64,000 nucleotides of DNA from Leuconostoc litchii (GTDB lineage: Bacteria > Bacillota > Bacilli > Lactobacillales > Lactobacillaceae), in contig NZ_SDGY01000001.1 of the NCBI RefSeq assembly GCF_008107645.1, positions 124,540 to 188,539 of the forward strand. Direction: 5' to 3'. Below, piece by piece: positions 17,301-26,881 of this stretch. Made by a program: the position numbers and the translations under genes. The stretch's first letter is position 1. The number at the start of each line of letters is the position of its first letter. Under the pieces are notes generated by a model. The model had not been told where the DNA came from. It was given only the letters and a program-made list of their open reading frames with translations, and did not search any database.

Positions 17301-18067
17301 CTATATTTATCGCAACACATAAACCTTATAAAATGCCTCAAAGTGATAACTATCAACCAATTTTCGTTGGTGCGGCACAACATGAGAGTATACCGATAGG
17401 ATACCAATCTGATGCATCTGGTAAAAACATATCTAAAAAAAATCCTAACTTTAATGAATTAACGGCATTATACTGGATAAAATATAATACGAATGACGCG
17501 ATTATTGGGTTATGTCACTATCGCCGGTACTTGGGAATCCAAAAAGGACACACATTATCAGACATACTTAACGAGAGGCAAATTACAGAACTTCTAAAGA
17601 CAGCTGATATTATTTTACCTAAAAAACGAAATTATTATATTGAAAACCAACGTGATCACTATTTACATGCACATGTAGCAGAACCCTATAATGTCATGAA
17701 ACAAGTTATTGCCACACAATATCCAGATTATTTACCTGCATTTGAAAAAATGGAACAATCAACTTCAGCCCATTTATTTAATATGTTTATTATGCCTAGA
17801 AAATATTTTGATGAATATACGAATTTTATATTTGACGTTCTAGGTAAAGTGGAGGAAAATATCGACATAAATCAACTTGAAGGCCAGGAAAAAAGAGTAT
17901 ATGGTTTCCTAAGTGAACGCCTGATGGATACTTGGGTTAATACAAAAAAACTTAGTGTGGCAGAGTGTCCTGTGATAGAATTAGAGCGGACAAACTGGTT
18001 AGATAAAGGGTATAATTTTCTAAAAAGAAAGTTTTTTCCAAATTCAAATAAAAAGGTACATTTCTAA
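17297..18067 (+). CDS. DUF4422 glycosyltransferase
   Basis: 256 residues, GTG start overlapping the previous stop, with AAGGAGCT upstream. The DUF4422 pattern is clear: IFIATHKPYKMP at the N-terminus, IPVGAA-like VGAAQHE, NPNFNELTALYWIKYN, and IGLCHYRRYLG (residues about 72-82). The family is found in many capsule and EPS clusters as cytosolic glycosyltransferases that extend the lipid-linked unit. The C-terminal segment is Lys-rich and may contact the membrane. The next start overlaps the end of this gene, so translation is coupled. Confidence 0.85.
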   Translation: MTIFIATHKPYKMPQSDNYQPIFVGAAQHESIPIGYQSDASGKNISKKNPNFNELTALYWIKYNTNDAIIGLCHYRRYLGIQKGHTLSDILNERQITELLKTADIILPKKRNYYIENQRDHYLHAHVAEPYNVMKQVIATQYPDYLPAFEKMEQSTSAHLFNMFIMPRKYFDEYTNFIFDVLGKVEENIDINQLEGQEKRVYGFLSERLMDTWVNTKKLSVAECPVIELERTNWLDKGYNFLKRKFFPNSNKKVHF

Positions 18068-19257
18068 TGACAAATAAATTCAATACAAAAAATTATGATT
18101 ACTTAATTGTTGGGGCAGGACCATTTGGCATGATTTTTGCTTACGAGGCTGCAAAGCGGGGTAAAAAGTCTCTTGTGGTTGAAAAACGTCCCTATATTGG
18201 TGGAAACACGCATACACATACAGAACATGGCATTACTGTCCATGATTTTGGTGCGCATATTTTCCATACGGATAATAAAGAGGTTTGGGACTATATTCGT
18301 AAATTTGCAGAATTTAATGGTTACCAAAACCAAGTTGTTGCTAACTATAAAGGCACACTTTATAATTTGCCATTTAATATGAATACTTTCTATCAGATGT
18401 GGGGTACTAAAACACCTGATGAAGCACATGCAAAAATTGAAGAGCAGAAGCAACTTGCATTAAAAGATCTTGGGGATCGCCAACCACGCAACTTAGAAGA
18501 ACAAGCAATTTCATTGATTGGAACAGATATTTATAACAAACTCATTAAAGGTTATACGGAAAAGCAATGGGGTCGGAAGGCTACTGAATTACCAGCTTTT
18601 ATTATTAAGCGATTGCCAGTTAGATTTATTTATGATAACAATTATTTCAATCATCGTTACCAAGGTATTCCTGTAGGCGGTTACACTCAAATTTTTGAAA
18701 ATATGGTGGAACGCTCTAATGGATTAGTTGACGTATTAACTGATACAGACTTTTTTGATCACAAAGAAACGTTATTATCGGAGTTCCCACGAGTTTTGTA
18801 TACTGGTATGATTGACCAATTCTTTGATTATAAATTTGGTGAACTGGAATATCGTTCATTACGTTTTGAACATGAAGTCATTGATTCAGATAATTATCAA
18901 GGTAATGCTGTCATTAATTATACAGATTCAGAGACGCCATATACTCGTGTTATGGAATGGAAACATCTTGACGGATTGTCTGATGATGGCAAAACAATTA
19001 TTACCAAAGAATACCCACAAGAATGGGACCGCTCTAAAGAAGCTTATTATCCAGTTAATAACGATAAAAATACACAAATTTATAAAGAATATGCTACAGA
19101 AGCTCGCAAAAGTCACCCCGAAATTATTTTTGGTGGTCGTCTAGGAAAGTACCGTTATTTTGATATGGATCAGGTCTTTAATGACGCCTTTAATACAGTA
19201 CGTCAAGAATTTGGTATTGATCAAAAATTTAATTTTGCACACGATGAAGTAAATTAA
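18067..19257 (+). CDS. glf: UDP-galactopyranose mutase
   Basis: 396 residues, full length. It converts UDP-galactopyranose to UDP-galactofuranose using reduced FAD. The N-terminal Rossmann motif is VGAGPFGMIFAYEAA with the dinucleotide Glu/Lys in VVEKRPYIGGN; HDFGAHIFHT, the GYTEKQWGR motif and the C-terminal GRLGKYRYFDMDQV segment are all family hallmarks. It implies galactofuranose in the polymer, which agrees with the GlfT-like transferase at 27.8 kb. Its ATG overlaps the TAA of the preceding transferase. A hairpin without a T tail follows the stop. Confidence 0.95.
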   Translation: MTNKFNTKNYDYLIVGAGPFGMIFAYEAAKRGKKSLVVEKRPYIGGNTHTHTEHGITVHDFGAHIFHTDNKEVWDYIRKFAEFNGYQNQVVANYKGTLYNLPFNMNTFYQMWGTKTPDEAHAKIEEQKQLALKDLGDRQPRNLEEQAISLIGTDIYNKLIKGYTEKQWGRKATELPAFIIKRLPVRFIYDNNYFNHRYQGIPVGGYTQIFENMVERSNGLVDVLTDTDFFDHKETLLSEFPRVLYTGMIDQFFDYKFGELEYRSLRFEHEVIDSDNYQGNAVINYTDSETPYTRVMEWKHLDGLSDDGKTIITKEYPQEWDRSKEAYYPVNNDKNTQIYKEYATEARKSHPEIIFGGRLGKYRYFDMDQVFNDAFNTVRQEFGIDQKFNFAHDEVN

Positions 19258-19260
19258 GTT

Positions 19261-19278
19261 TATGCCCGAAAGGGCGTA
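19261..19278 (+). other. Intercistronic hairpin after glf
   Basis: TATGCCC-GAAA-GGGCGTA stem-loop (one G-U pair) with no T run. It may protect the upstream mRNA end or tune expression between glf and the next gene; it is not an obvious terminator. Confidence 0.5.
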
Positions 19279-19302
19279 CATAAAATATGAGGGGAAATCA
19301 TA

Positions 19303-20256
19303 ATGGAAACTAAATTTCAGGATAATATAAAAAAAGATATATTATCATTAGTTGTGCCTGTTCATAATGAAGAAGAGACAATTGACATATTTTACAGTAC
19401 AATTGAGAGTCTTTCGTCTAAAGTTAATGCTGAGATACATTATCATTTTATTGATGATGGTTCAACGGACAGGACTTTGTCGATTTTACGTAAACTATCT
19501 GAAGATGACAAAAATGTGCACTATATTAGTTTTTCTCGCAACTTTGGAAAAGAAGCAGGGCTCTATGCTGGATTACAGCAAGCGGATGGGGATTATGTAG
19601 CAGTGATGGATGTTGATTTACAGGATCCACCTGAACTACTACCTGAAATGCTAAAAGAGGTTCAAGACGGGGAATATGATGCTGTTGGGACTCGTAGAGC
19701 AAATCGTAAAGGGGAAGCGAAGCTTCGTTCATGGTTTTCTGAACAATTTTATACATGGATGAATAAAATTAGCCAAACACAACTTGTTGATGGAGCGCGA
19801 GATTATCGTGTTATGACTCGACAGATGGTGGAGGCTATATTATCTTTGAGTGAAAATCAGCGATTTAGTAAAGGAATTTTTACTTGGGTCGGCTTTAAGA
19901 CAAAATATATTCCTTTTGAAAATCGAGAACGTGTTGCTGGACAAACATCTTGGTCATTTTGGGCTTTAATGAAGTATGCAATTGAAGGAATCGTTTCATT
20001 TTCAACTGTACCATTGACAGTTATAACTATACTTGGGTTGGCGTCATTCATTATGTCATTATTAAGTGCAGCATTTATTGTTATCAGAGCTTTGATTGAT
20101 AATAATAGTGTAGCTGGGTGGCCTTCAATGGTTACGATCATGTTATTTATTGGTGGCATACAGTTACTAAGCCTAGGAGTCATAGGTCGTTATATGGCTG
20201 CTGTATTTTTAGAAACCAAAAAGCGGCCAATTTACATTAAAAAAGAGGAAAGCTAG
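19303..20256 (+). CDS. GtrB-like polyprenyl-phosphate glycosyltransferase (GT2)
   Basis: 317 residues. An N-terminal GT2 domain (LVVPVHNEEET, FIDDGSTDRT, MDVDLQDPPE) is followed by two C-terminal membrane helices (about 232-256 and 272-296), the DPM1/GtrB layout. Such enzymes load one sugar onto undecaprenyl phosphate. In three-component systems the sugar is then flipped by GtrA and attached by a GT-C enzyme outside the cell; both partner types occur in this cluster. GAGGGG precedes the ATG. Confidence 0.85.
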   Translation: METKFQDNIKKDILSLVVPVHNEEETIDIFYSTIESLSSKVNAEIHYHFIDDGSTDRTLSILRKLSEDDKNVHYISFSRNFGKEAGLYAGLQQADGDYVAVMDVDLQDPPELLPEMLKEVQDGEYDAVGTRRANRKGEAKLRSWFSEQFYTWMNKISQTQLVDGARDYRVMTRQMVEAILSLSENQRFSKGIFTWVGFKTKYIPFENRERVAGQTSWSFWALMKYAIEGIVSFSTVPLTVITILGLASFIMSLLSAAFIVIRALIDNNSVAGWPSMVTIMLFIGGIQLLSLGVIGRYMAAVFLETKKRPIYIKKEES

Positions 20257-20265
20257 GATAAGAGT

Positions 20266-21207
20266 ATGGATAAATTAGCTGTGTTGATACCAGCATACAA
20301 CGAGAGTCAAACCATTGTTAAGGTAGTAAATGATGTATTAGAAGTAACGAAAAACATTTCTGGTTCTGTGGTATATGTTTATGATAATAATTCAAAAGAT
20401 AATACTGCTGAATTAGCTGCCGATGCTGGTGCAGTAGTTCGTCATGAATATGCACAAGGTAAGGGTGCTGTTATTAGAAGGATGTTTCGTGAAATAGACG
20501 CAGAAGTATATATTATGATTGATGCTGATGACACTTATCCAGTTCAAGCGATTCCGGATATGTATAAAAAAATTGTTGATAAAAAGGTAGATATGGTTGT
20601 TGGGGATCGATTATCTTCAACTTACTTTGAGGAAAATACGCGCCCTTTCCATAATGTAGGTAATACTCTAGTGCGTGGTCTTATTAATACATTATTTAAA
20701 ACGAGCATCAAAGATATTTTAACAGGATACCGAGCTTTTAGTTATCAGTTTGTTAAGACCTTTCCAGTGCTATCTAGAGGATTTGAAATTGAAACTGAAA
20801 TGTCTATTCATGCTACTGAGTTTAAAATGCTAGTTGAAAATCAGGTTATTGAATATCGTGATCGTCCAGAGGGGTCAGAGTCAAAGCTCGACACATATGG
20901 TGATGGATTTCGTGTATTAAAGACAGTTATTAATTTGTATCGCATATATCATCCTTTTGCTTTCTTTGGTATATCAGCGGCGTTTGTCTCAGTTATATCT
21001 TTGTTATTATTTATTTTCCGTGTTTTCGTTCCATACTACCAAACCGGTAGGGTGGATAATATGCCTACTTTGGTTGTCACTATGATTTTGTTTAGTGTCG
21101 CTGTAACCGCTTTTTTTGCCGGTGCAATTCTCAATGCTATTCAATCGAGTAATAAGCGTAATTTTGAATTGAATTTGATAGATGCCAATGAAAAGACTAA
21201 AAAATAA
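20266..21207 (+). CDS. DPM-like glycosyltransferase (GT2) with C-terminal membrane helices
   Basis: 313 residues. GT2 motifs LIPAYNESQTI, VYDNNSKDNT and MIDADDTYP, plus GDRLSSTY and LTGYRAFS; two membrane helices about 227-249 and 266-290. It resembles bacterial polyprenol-phosphate mannose/glucose synthases and is distinct from the previous gene (different acceptor-loop sequence), so the cluster may make two different lipid-monophosphate sugars. It follows the GtrB-like gene after nine bases. Confidence 0.82.
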   Translation: MDKLAVLIPAYNESQTIVKVVNDVLEVTKNISGSVVYVYDNNSKDNTAELAADAGAVVRHEYAQGKGAVIRRMFREIDAEVYIMIDADDTYPVQAIPDMYKKIVDKKVDMVVGDRLSSTYFEENTRPFHNVGNTLVRGLINTLFKTSIKDILTGYRAFSYQFVKTFPVLSRGFEIETEMSIHATEFKMLVENQVIEYRDRPEGSESKLDTYGDGFRVLKTVINLYRIYHPFAFFGISAAFVSVISLLLFIFRVFVPYYQTGRVDNMPTLVVTMILFSVAVTAFFAGAILNAIQSSNKRNFELNLIDANEKTKK

Positions 21208-21211
21208 TCTA

Positions 21212-23125
21212 ATGAATAAAAAAAGTATAGACTATATATTATATTTTTTAAGTTATATAGCAATTGCTATTTCCTACCCAACAGCAATTGAGCCTACTTT
21301 AGCTGGTAGAATTTATGCTCGTTTTTCTATATCTGCTTATGAAAGTTTGTTTGGTGTGTGTATTATTATTTTGATAATTATCTTTCATCGAAGAAGTAAT
21401 TTGAATTTATATAATAAAAATTACTGGCCTTATTGGACATTTGGTTTAGTTGTATCAATTTTCTATGTGTTAACTCTTTCGGTGTCTCGAGTTTCTTCTG
21501 AGCATATAACATATGTGCCTAGCTTGATTGGAAAAGTTAACTTGTTGATAACATTTTTAGCTGTATGTGGGTATACATTTATTTTTACCAATTTTAGCAT
21601 TTTGCTAGGACAGGTAATTGATAAATTAAAGGTGAGAAAATTTCAGGTTCGTTTTTGGTATGTATTTGTTGTTTTAATGCTGATATGGGGGATTCAAATC
21701 TTTCCGTTGTTTCCAGGAATGGTTTCTTGGGATGGTTATAGGCAATTTTTGGAATTTTTCCATACGCATATAAACGATTTGAATTTTACCTATTATCCAA
21801 CTAATCATCATCCGTGGGCGTCAACACTAATTTTTGGAAGTATATTTTCAATTGGTCAAAAAATTGGAGGCCCTAATGTTGGTCTATTTTTAATAGTCTT
21901 GATACAAATGATTGTTTCTTCAATCATTTATACTAAGGTCGTTCAATTTATTGGTCAAAATTGGGGTAAAAAAGCAGCATTTGTTACATTTCTATTCTAT
22001 GCTTCACCATTTGTCGCATTTTGGCAAGTAACTATTGAAAAAACACCATTATTTTTAGCGTTTACAATTTGGTTTGTTATGAATTATTCTAAGATTTTAA
22101 TGGATAATTTAAAATCCGATTCACCATTTTCTTTGTATGTTCAGCTGACAGTCTCAGGTATTTTCATGTCACTGTTTAGAAATGATGGCAGTTATGTTGT
22201 TATTTTGTCGTTATTGACATTATTAATTATTGAAATTAGTCGAAAGAAAATTATTCCTCGTCAATTAATTACATGCCTGCTTGTATTTTTAGCTGTTTAT
22301 CTTGGTTGGAATAAAGTAGCTCTTCCTGCAATGAATGTTGTTTCAGGGTCAACATCTGAAGTGATTAGTTTGCCAATGCGTCAGGTGTCGGCAGTAGTAC
22401 TTACAAATCCTGAATCATTCAGTAAGCAAGAATTGGCAACAATTAATAAAATAACGCCAATCAAAGAAATTCCAATGCATTTTGATATTAATAATGCAGA
22501 TAACCTAAAATCACTGTATCCTGTGGATTCATTTCTCAGAAGTGCTTATGAAATTGAACAACTTAAAGCTGGCAAAATTAAAAAAATAGCTACGCCGGCA
22601 ATCAAAAAAGAAACCAAGCAGTATTTGCTGATTTGGGTAAAACAATTTTTTAAACATCCAAAGACTTATGTTATCACATTTTTTGCAGCAAACAGTTCGT
22701 TCTTGAATCCTATTATTGATAAATATCCTGATTCAAGAGGTATTATGTATGGCAATGAGTATATGAAGACCAATACATTTTTACAGCCTAGTTGGTATAA
22801 TCAGGTACACTATTGGTTCTCAGACACTACGAGAAAATATATTAAGTGGCCCAACACAATTTTTGCACTACCACTATTTAGAACTGTATTTCAACCGGCA
22901 TTTAGTTTGTGGGCAGTACTATTTGCTTTCGCCTATTGTTTATATAAAAAAAGCTATTTGGCGCTCGTTTTTATCCCCATTGGATTACTTGCAGCAGTAC
23001 CGTTGTTATCTCCAGTAAACGGTATGGAAAGATATATGCTTCCTGCTATTTATACGTTACCGTTATTATTAGTAGTTATTGTTAATGTACGTAAGGGGAG
23101 CAAAAAAAATGAAAGACAAATATAA
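21212..23125 (+). CDS. Large membrane protein, DUF6020-like, probable GT-C glycosyltransferase
   Basis: About 637 residues from the ATG at 21212; in-frame ATGs at 21182 and 21188 overlap the previous gene and cannot be excluded, since none has a clear ribosome site. About 12-14 membrane helices with an extracellular loop after the fifth (FPGMVSWDGYRQF and TYYPTNHHPW), where GT-C enzymes carry an acidic residue and where DUF6020 proteins share the WDGYRQ and NHHP motifs. A large soluble C-terminal loop (about 380-530) is present. Likely role: transfer of a sugar from undecaprenyl phosphate to the growing polymer outside the cell. Substrate unknown. Confidence 0.7.
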   Translation: MNKKSIDYILYFLSYIAIAISYPTAIEPTLAGRIYARFSISAYESLFGVCIIILIIIFHRRSNLNLYNKNYWPYWTFGLVVSIFYVLTLSVSRVSSEHITYVPSLIGKVNLLITFLAVCGYTFIFTNFSILLGQVIDKLKVRKFQVRFWYVFVVLMLIWGIQIFPLFPGMVSWDGYRQFLEFFHTHINDLNFTYYPTNHHPWASTLIFGSIFSIGQKIGGPNVGLFLIVLIQMIVSSIIYTKVVQFIGQNWGKKAAFVTFLFYASPFVAFWQVTIEKTPLFLAFTIWFVMNYSKILMDNLKSDSPFSLYVQLTVSGIFMSLFRNDGSYVVILSLLTLLIIEISRKKIIPRQLITCLLVFLAVYLGWNKVALPAMNVVSGSTSEVISLPMRQVSAVVLTNPESFSKQELATINKITPIKEIPMHFDINNADNLKSLYPVDSFLRSAYEIEQLKAGKIKKIATPAIKKETKQYLLIWVKQFFKHPKTYVITFFAANSSFLNPIIDKYPDSRGIMYGNEYMKTNTFLQPSWYNQVHYWFSDTTRKYIKWPNTIFALPLFRTVFQPAFSLWAVLFAFAYCLYKKSYLALVFIPIGLLAAVPLLSPVNGMERYMLPAIYTLPLLLVVIVNVRKGSKKNERQI

Positions 23126-24857
23126 AGATTGGGTAGCAGTTGTTGGTATAGCAGTCACAACTGCTATTTTGTTTAATGCATTATTTTTTGTATCTATCAA
23201 ATTACCTTGGGATGCATATTATCATCTATCTCGTGTTGCTAATTTAAGACAAGGATGGAATGCATTTTTATATCCGCAAAATTTTACTACTTTAGGACAG
23301 TATGGATTATCAACAAATATTTTTTATCCAGCACTGACGTTGCAAGTAGTTCAAAATTTCATTTTTCACACTAGTTCCGTCCTCCAAGCCTTTAAAATTA
23401 GTATGATTTTAACGACATGTGTGTCAGGAGTATCAGTGTATATTATTTTACGACGCCAAAGTACTTTAAAGAGGAGAATTATATTTCTCTTCAGTGTTTT
23501 TTGGTTAAGTACAATCGGCGTTACAGCGCTAGCTTCTGGTAACTTGGCAGAATCTGTAGCGTATATTGGTATTCCGTGGCTAAGTTATGGATTATATTTG
23601 GTTACTGCAGATGCAAAAAATAATCTTCGAAAAATTGTTATAAATATTGCTGTGGGATTAAGTATCGCAGCATACTCACACATAATGACATTTTTTATTT
23701 TGTCCATCATTACTGCAGTTTATTTATTGATTTTATTTTTTAAAACAAAAAATAAAATTACAATTTTTAAAATAATCTTATTTGGTGGTTTAACAACATT
23801 CATTTCTACTGCAGCAGCTCTTATACCAATAATAGTAATTCAAGTGCTTAATGTTGTTAAAAAACCAGTAGTTAGTGCCGGAGGATTTGCTTACAACGTA
23901 AAAGATATTAGTCAACTTCTGTTAAACCCAAGTGATAGTCCAGACACTTGGTTACCACTTTTTATTGTAATTATTTGTATCATTACTAGTGTACGAAAGC
24001 CTAAGTTGGGTGTAGTGTTGGGTCTAATTACAATGCTAGTGGGCACTAATTTTGTTCCTTGGACCTATTATTTACAGCATAGTCCAATAACGTTTATACA
24101 GTTCGCGACAAGATTTATTAAACCAAGTATAGCGTTTGCCTTAATGTTTACTTTGTTAGATATAGAATCTATTCGAAAAAATATTAAGAACAGCAGTATA
24201 ACTTATCGGGCGTTAATGATGTATGTTCTATTGACATTCACTGTTATGACTGGTGTGATAAGAAATAATTGGTTTTCGAATGGTAACTCTCAATTATGGA
24301 CAATAAATCAGTTAAAAGAATATACAACGACCTATGACGATTCACATGATGGCTATGGGTATCCAGGAGATATGACGTTTGGCCATGGAATAAGTAACAA
24401 TCAACGATTTTGGTATTTAAAAAATTATACGGATTATATTCCAAAAGATGCCTTATCCAATCCAAATAGTGTAAGCACGTTTATTGGATCAGATAAGTTA
24501 GGGCTATTACTTACTAAACATCAAATTATAGATAGCAATGGTAAAATATACAATACGAATAGTTATAAAACTACGTTGAAGTCTATTACAATGTATAGTA
24601 GTCAAACAATTGCTAAGAACACAATCGTTGAATTACCTGTTGTAGGATATAAGGGGCTGCGAGTTGATGTAGCGATCAATAATAAGAAACAACACTATAC
24701 AATTAAAAATGGAAAAATATCGGTAAAATTGGTACATTCATTAAGAAATGAAGATAGAATTAAAATTAAACAATATATACCACTTTGGATATTATTGCTT
24801 AATGTCATATCTATAACTACGTTAATTGTGTTAATAATGTCAAATAAAAAAAACTGA
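23109..24857 (+). CDS. Polytopic membrane protein, GT-C/YfhO-like
   Basis: 582 residues from the ATG preceded by AAGGGGAG; it overlaps the end of the previous gene. About 12 membrane helices. The first outer loop has LPWDAYYHLSRVANL, like the D-x-x-H-loop of GT-C proteins and of the 6-pyruvoyl-tetrahydropterin-synthase-related membrane family. The C-terminal 150 residues form a soluble domain followed by one last helix and a short Lys/Asn tail. Together with the previous gene it supplies two candidate extracellular sugar transferases, matching the two lipid-phosphate sugar synthases upstream. Confidence 0.65.
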   Translation: MKDKYKDWVAVVGIAVTTAILFNALFFVSIKLPWDAYYHLSRVANLRQGWNAFLYPQNFTTLGQYGLSTNIFYPALTLQVVQNFIFHTSSVLQAFKISMILTTCVSGVSVYIILRRQSTLKRRIIFLFSVFWLSTIGVTALASGNLAESVAYIGIPWLSYGLYLVTADAKNNLRKIVINIAVGLSIAAYSHIMTFFILSIITAVYLLILFFKTKNKITIFKIILFGGLTTFISTAAALIPIIVIQVLNVVKKPVVSAGGFAYNVKDISQLLLNPSDSPDTWLPLFIVIICIITSVRKPKLGVVLGLITMLVGTNFVPWTYYLQHSPITFIQFATRFIKPSIAFALMFTLLDIESIRKNIKNSSITYRALMMYVLLTFTVMTGVIRNNWFSNGNSQLWTINQLKEYTTTYDDSHDGYGYPGDMTFGHGISNNQRFWYLKNYTDYIPKDALSNPNSVSTFIGSDKLGLLLTKHQIIDSNGKIYNTNSYKTTLKSITMYSSQTIAKNTIVELPVVGYKGLRVDVAINNKKQHYTIKNGKISVKLVHSLRNEDRIKIKQYIPLWILLLNVISITTLIVLIMSNKKN

Positions 24858-24903
24858 AGACACATCATTTAATTTAGTATCACAAAATGTTTTGATTTTA
24901 CGG

Positions 24904-24909
24904 TATAAT
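24904..24909 (+). promoter_or_regulatory. Possible internal promoter (-10) before the LtaS-family gene
   Basis: TATAAT after ACGG in the widest gap (about 100 bases) of the cluster; the -35 is weak. A CAAAATGTTTTG palindrome lies just upstream. Confidence 0.35.
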
Positions 24910-24960
24910 TGAATTTATATTGTGGGGAGGATAGTGCACAGCGCTGTTCTCTTTTTTAGA

Positions 24961-26880
24961 ATGGAAAATAGAATGAATATACAGTATAAAGTATTTAAAT
25001 TTTTACGGCTTAATTTTTTGTTTCTTTGGTTATCCATGATATCAGTTTATGTTATTCAAATCGGTGTCATGTTTACTGATCCAAGTTATGGTACAGGTGA
25101 TTGGGGACATAATGTTTGGACTAATGGTATCCAATTTATCGTGAATCAAACGACATCAGCCGGTATCAATGTATTAATTTTAATGATTATGATGTGGATT
25201 ATTACATTAATTAGTAATCGAATACCAGTAACAATTATTATGATGACAATTTTGACGGCTGTAGCTAGTGTTGCTGAATATCAATTAATAAATGTTAGAC
25301 AAGAAGCAATCACTGAAGCAAGTTTACAAGAAGTAACAGCTATTGGTAATTTGATAAGTATGTTAGACATTAAATTAATAGTTGCTTTTGTAATTATCTT
25401 GTTTATTACTGCTATGTTGTTATTTATCATTTATCGACGCAGCAAATGGATAGTTTTCAAATCTATTCGTTGGCGCGCGATTTTGATGATTTTATCGATG
25501 ATACTATTAATACCTTTTCTGCAAATTAATTCTGATCAAAATAAAGCAACTTTTACCAAACTGGGTGACGATCCAAAGGTATGGGATTCACTTTATGATG
25601 CTGTTTCTAATGGTGGTATAGTGGCATTATTGAATTCAAGAACAACGGATGCTATGGTGGAACCTAAAAACTATAGTCAGTCCACTATGAGCAAACTAGC
25701 CAAAAAATATAATAATACAGCCAATGAAATCAATAAAACTAGGAAGAATACAAATTTTAAAAAACAAACTGTTATTTATACGCTCAGTGAGTCGTTAACC
25801 AAGCCTAGTTATGTACCAGGGTTGACCATCAGTGATAATCCCTTGAAAAATTTAAATAATATTATGAACAGTACAAGTTCAGGACACATGATTTCTTCAG
25901 GATATGGGGGTGGAACCGCAGGAATCGAATATTCAACATTAACTGGATTCAATATTACATCTTATAAACCAACAATAACGATGCCGTATTCACAATTAAC
26001 AAGCAGTATCAATGAGCAGTCAACAGTTACTGGTCAGTTTGATAAAAAAATAGTAGTTCATCCTTATGTTGGATCCTTCTATAATCGGCGCGCTGTGTAT
26101 AAAAATATGGGAATAGATTATTTTTATACAACAGATAGTGATACACCTGTTGAATATACAGCTAGTGTTGATGATGGTAATCATGCTAGTGATACTTCAG
26201 CTTATAAGAATGTTTTGACTAAAATTAGTAAAGGAACAGATAGTCAATTTATTCAATTATTAACGATGCAAAATCATACACCATGGACTTTTTCTGGACG
26301 CGACTATAATGTAATTGAGCCAACAGATTCAACTGTTGATTTTGATACGATAGAATCTTATTTACAAGGGTTACATTATACAGATAATGCAACACAGAAG
26401 TTTATTAATCAATTAAATAAATTAAAACGTCCCGTTACACTTGTTTGGTACGGGGATCATTGGCCAGGTATTTTTAGCTTTGTCAATACTTCGACAAATG
26501 CATTATCTGCGCATTCCACACCTTATTTTATTTGGCAAAACGAAGCAGCTAAAAAAGCAAATGGCACAGTAGATGTGTCCGAAAAATATGCTGATCCATC
26601 AGATTTTACAGCAATGATGCTAAAAATGAATAATATGAAAGTTGATTCTTACTGGGCTTTGAAAACTAAATTACTTGAGACCGTTCCAGTAATTAATAAT
26701 TATAAACGTAATGATAATGGTAAATTGTCTTTTATAGATAAAAATGGAAAAATCATTGATGAGAAGACATTGACAACTGATCAACAGCAGTTAATAAAGG
26801 ATTTTAAATTAGTACAATATGACATCACAACAGGCAAGAACTACTTATTAAAGACAAAATTTTTTCAGAAGGTGAAATAA
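24961..26880 (+). CDS. LTA synthase-family phosphoglycerol transferase
   Basis: About 639 residues. Five N-terminal membrane helices (to about residue 190) and an extracellular sulfatase-fold domain. SSGYGGGTAGIEYSTLTGF contains the catalytic Thr (GGGT) of LtaS, and WYGDHWPG is the metal-binding GDH motif; TLSES holds the first metal-site Glu. LtaS polymerises glycerol phosphate from phosphatidylglycerol, but inside a polysaccharide cluster a GacH-like role (adding glycerol phosphate to the polymer) is as likely. The start is uncertain: a GGGGAGG lies at 24924-24930, only three bases before an in-frame GTG at 24934; ATGs at 24961 and 24973 lack a good site. Confidence 0.85.
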   Translation: MENRMNIQYKVFKFLRLNFLFLWLSMISVYVIQIGVMFTDPSYGTGDWGHNVWTNGIQFIVNQTTSAGINVLILMIMMWIITLISNRIPVTIIMMTILTAVASVAEYQLINVRQEAITEASLQEVTAIGNLISMLDIKLIVAFVIILFITAMLLFIIYRRSKWIVFKSIRWRAILMILSMILLIPFLQINSDQNKATFTKLGDDPKVWDSLYDAVSNGGIVALLNSRTTDAMVEPKNYSQSTMSKLAKKYNNTANEINKTRKNTNFKKQTVIYTLSESLTKPSYVPGLTISDNPLKNLNNIMNSTSSGHMISSGYGGGTAGIEYSTLTGFNITSYKPTITMPYSQLTSSINEQSTVTGQFDKKIVVHPYVGSFYNRRAVYKNMGIDYFYTTDSDTPVEYTASVDDGNHASDTSAYKNVLTKISKGTDSQFIQLLTMQNHTPWTFSGRDYNVIEPTDSTVDFDTIESYLQGLHYTDNATQKFINQLNKLKRPVTLVWYGDHWPGIFSFVNTSTNALSAHSTPYFIWQNEAAKKANGTVDVSEKYADPSDFTAMMLKMNNMKVDSYWALKTKLLETVPVINNYKRNDNGKLSFIDKNGKIIDEKTLTTDQQQLIKDFKLVQYDITTGKNYLLKTKFFQKVK

Positions 26881-26881
26881 A

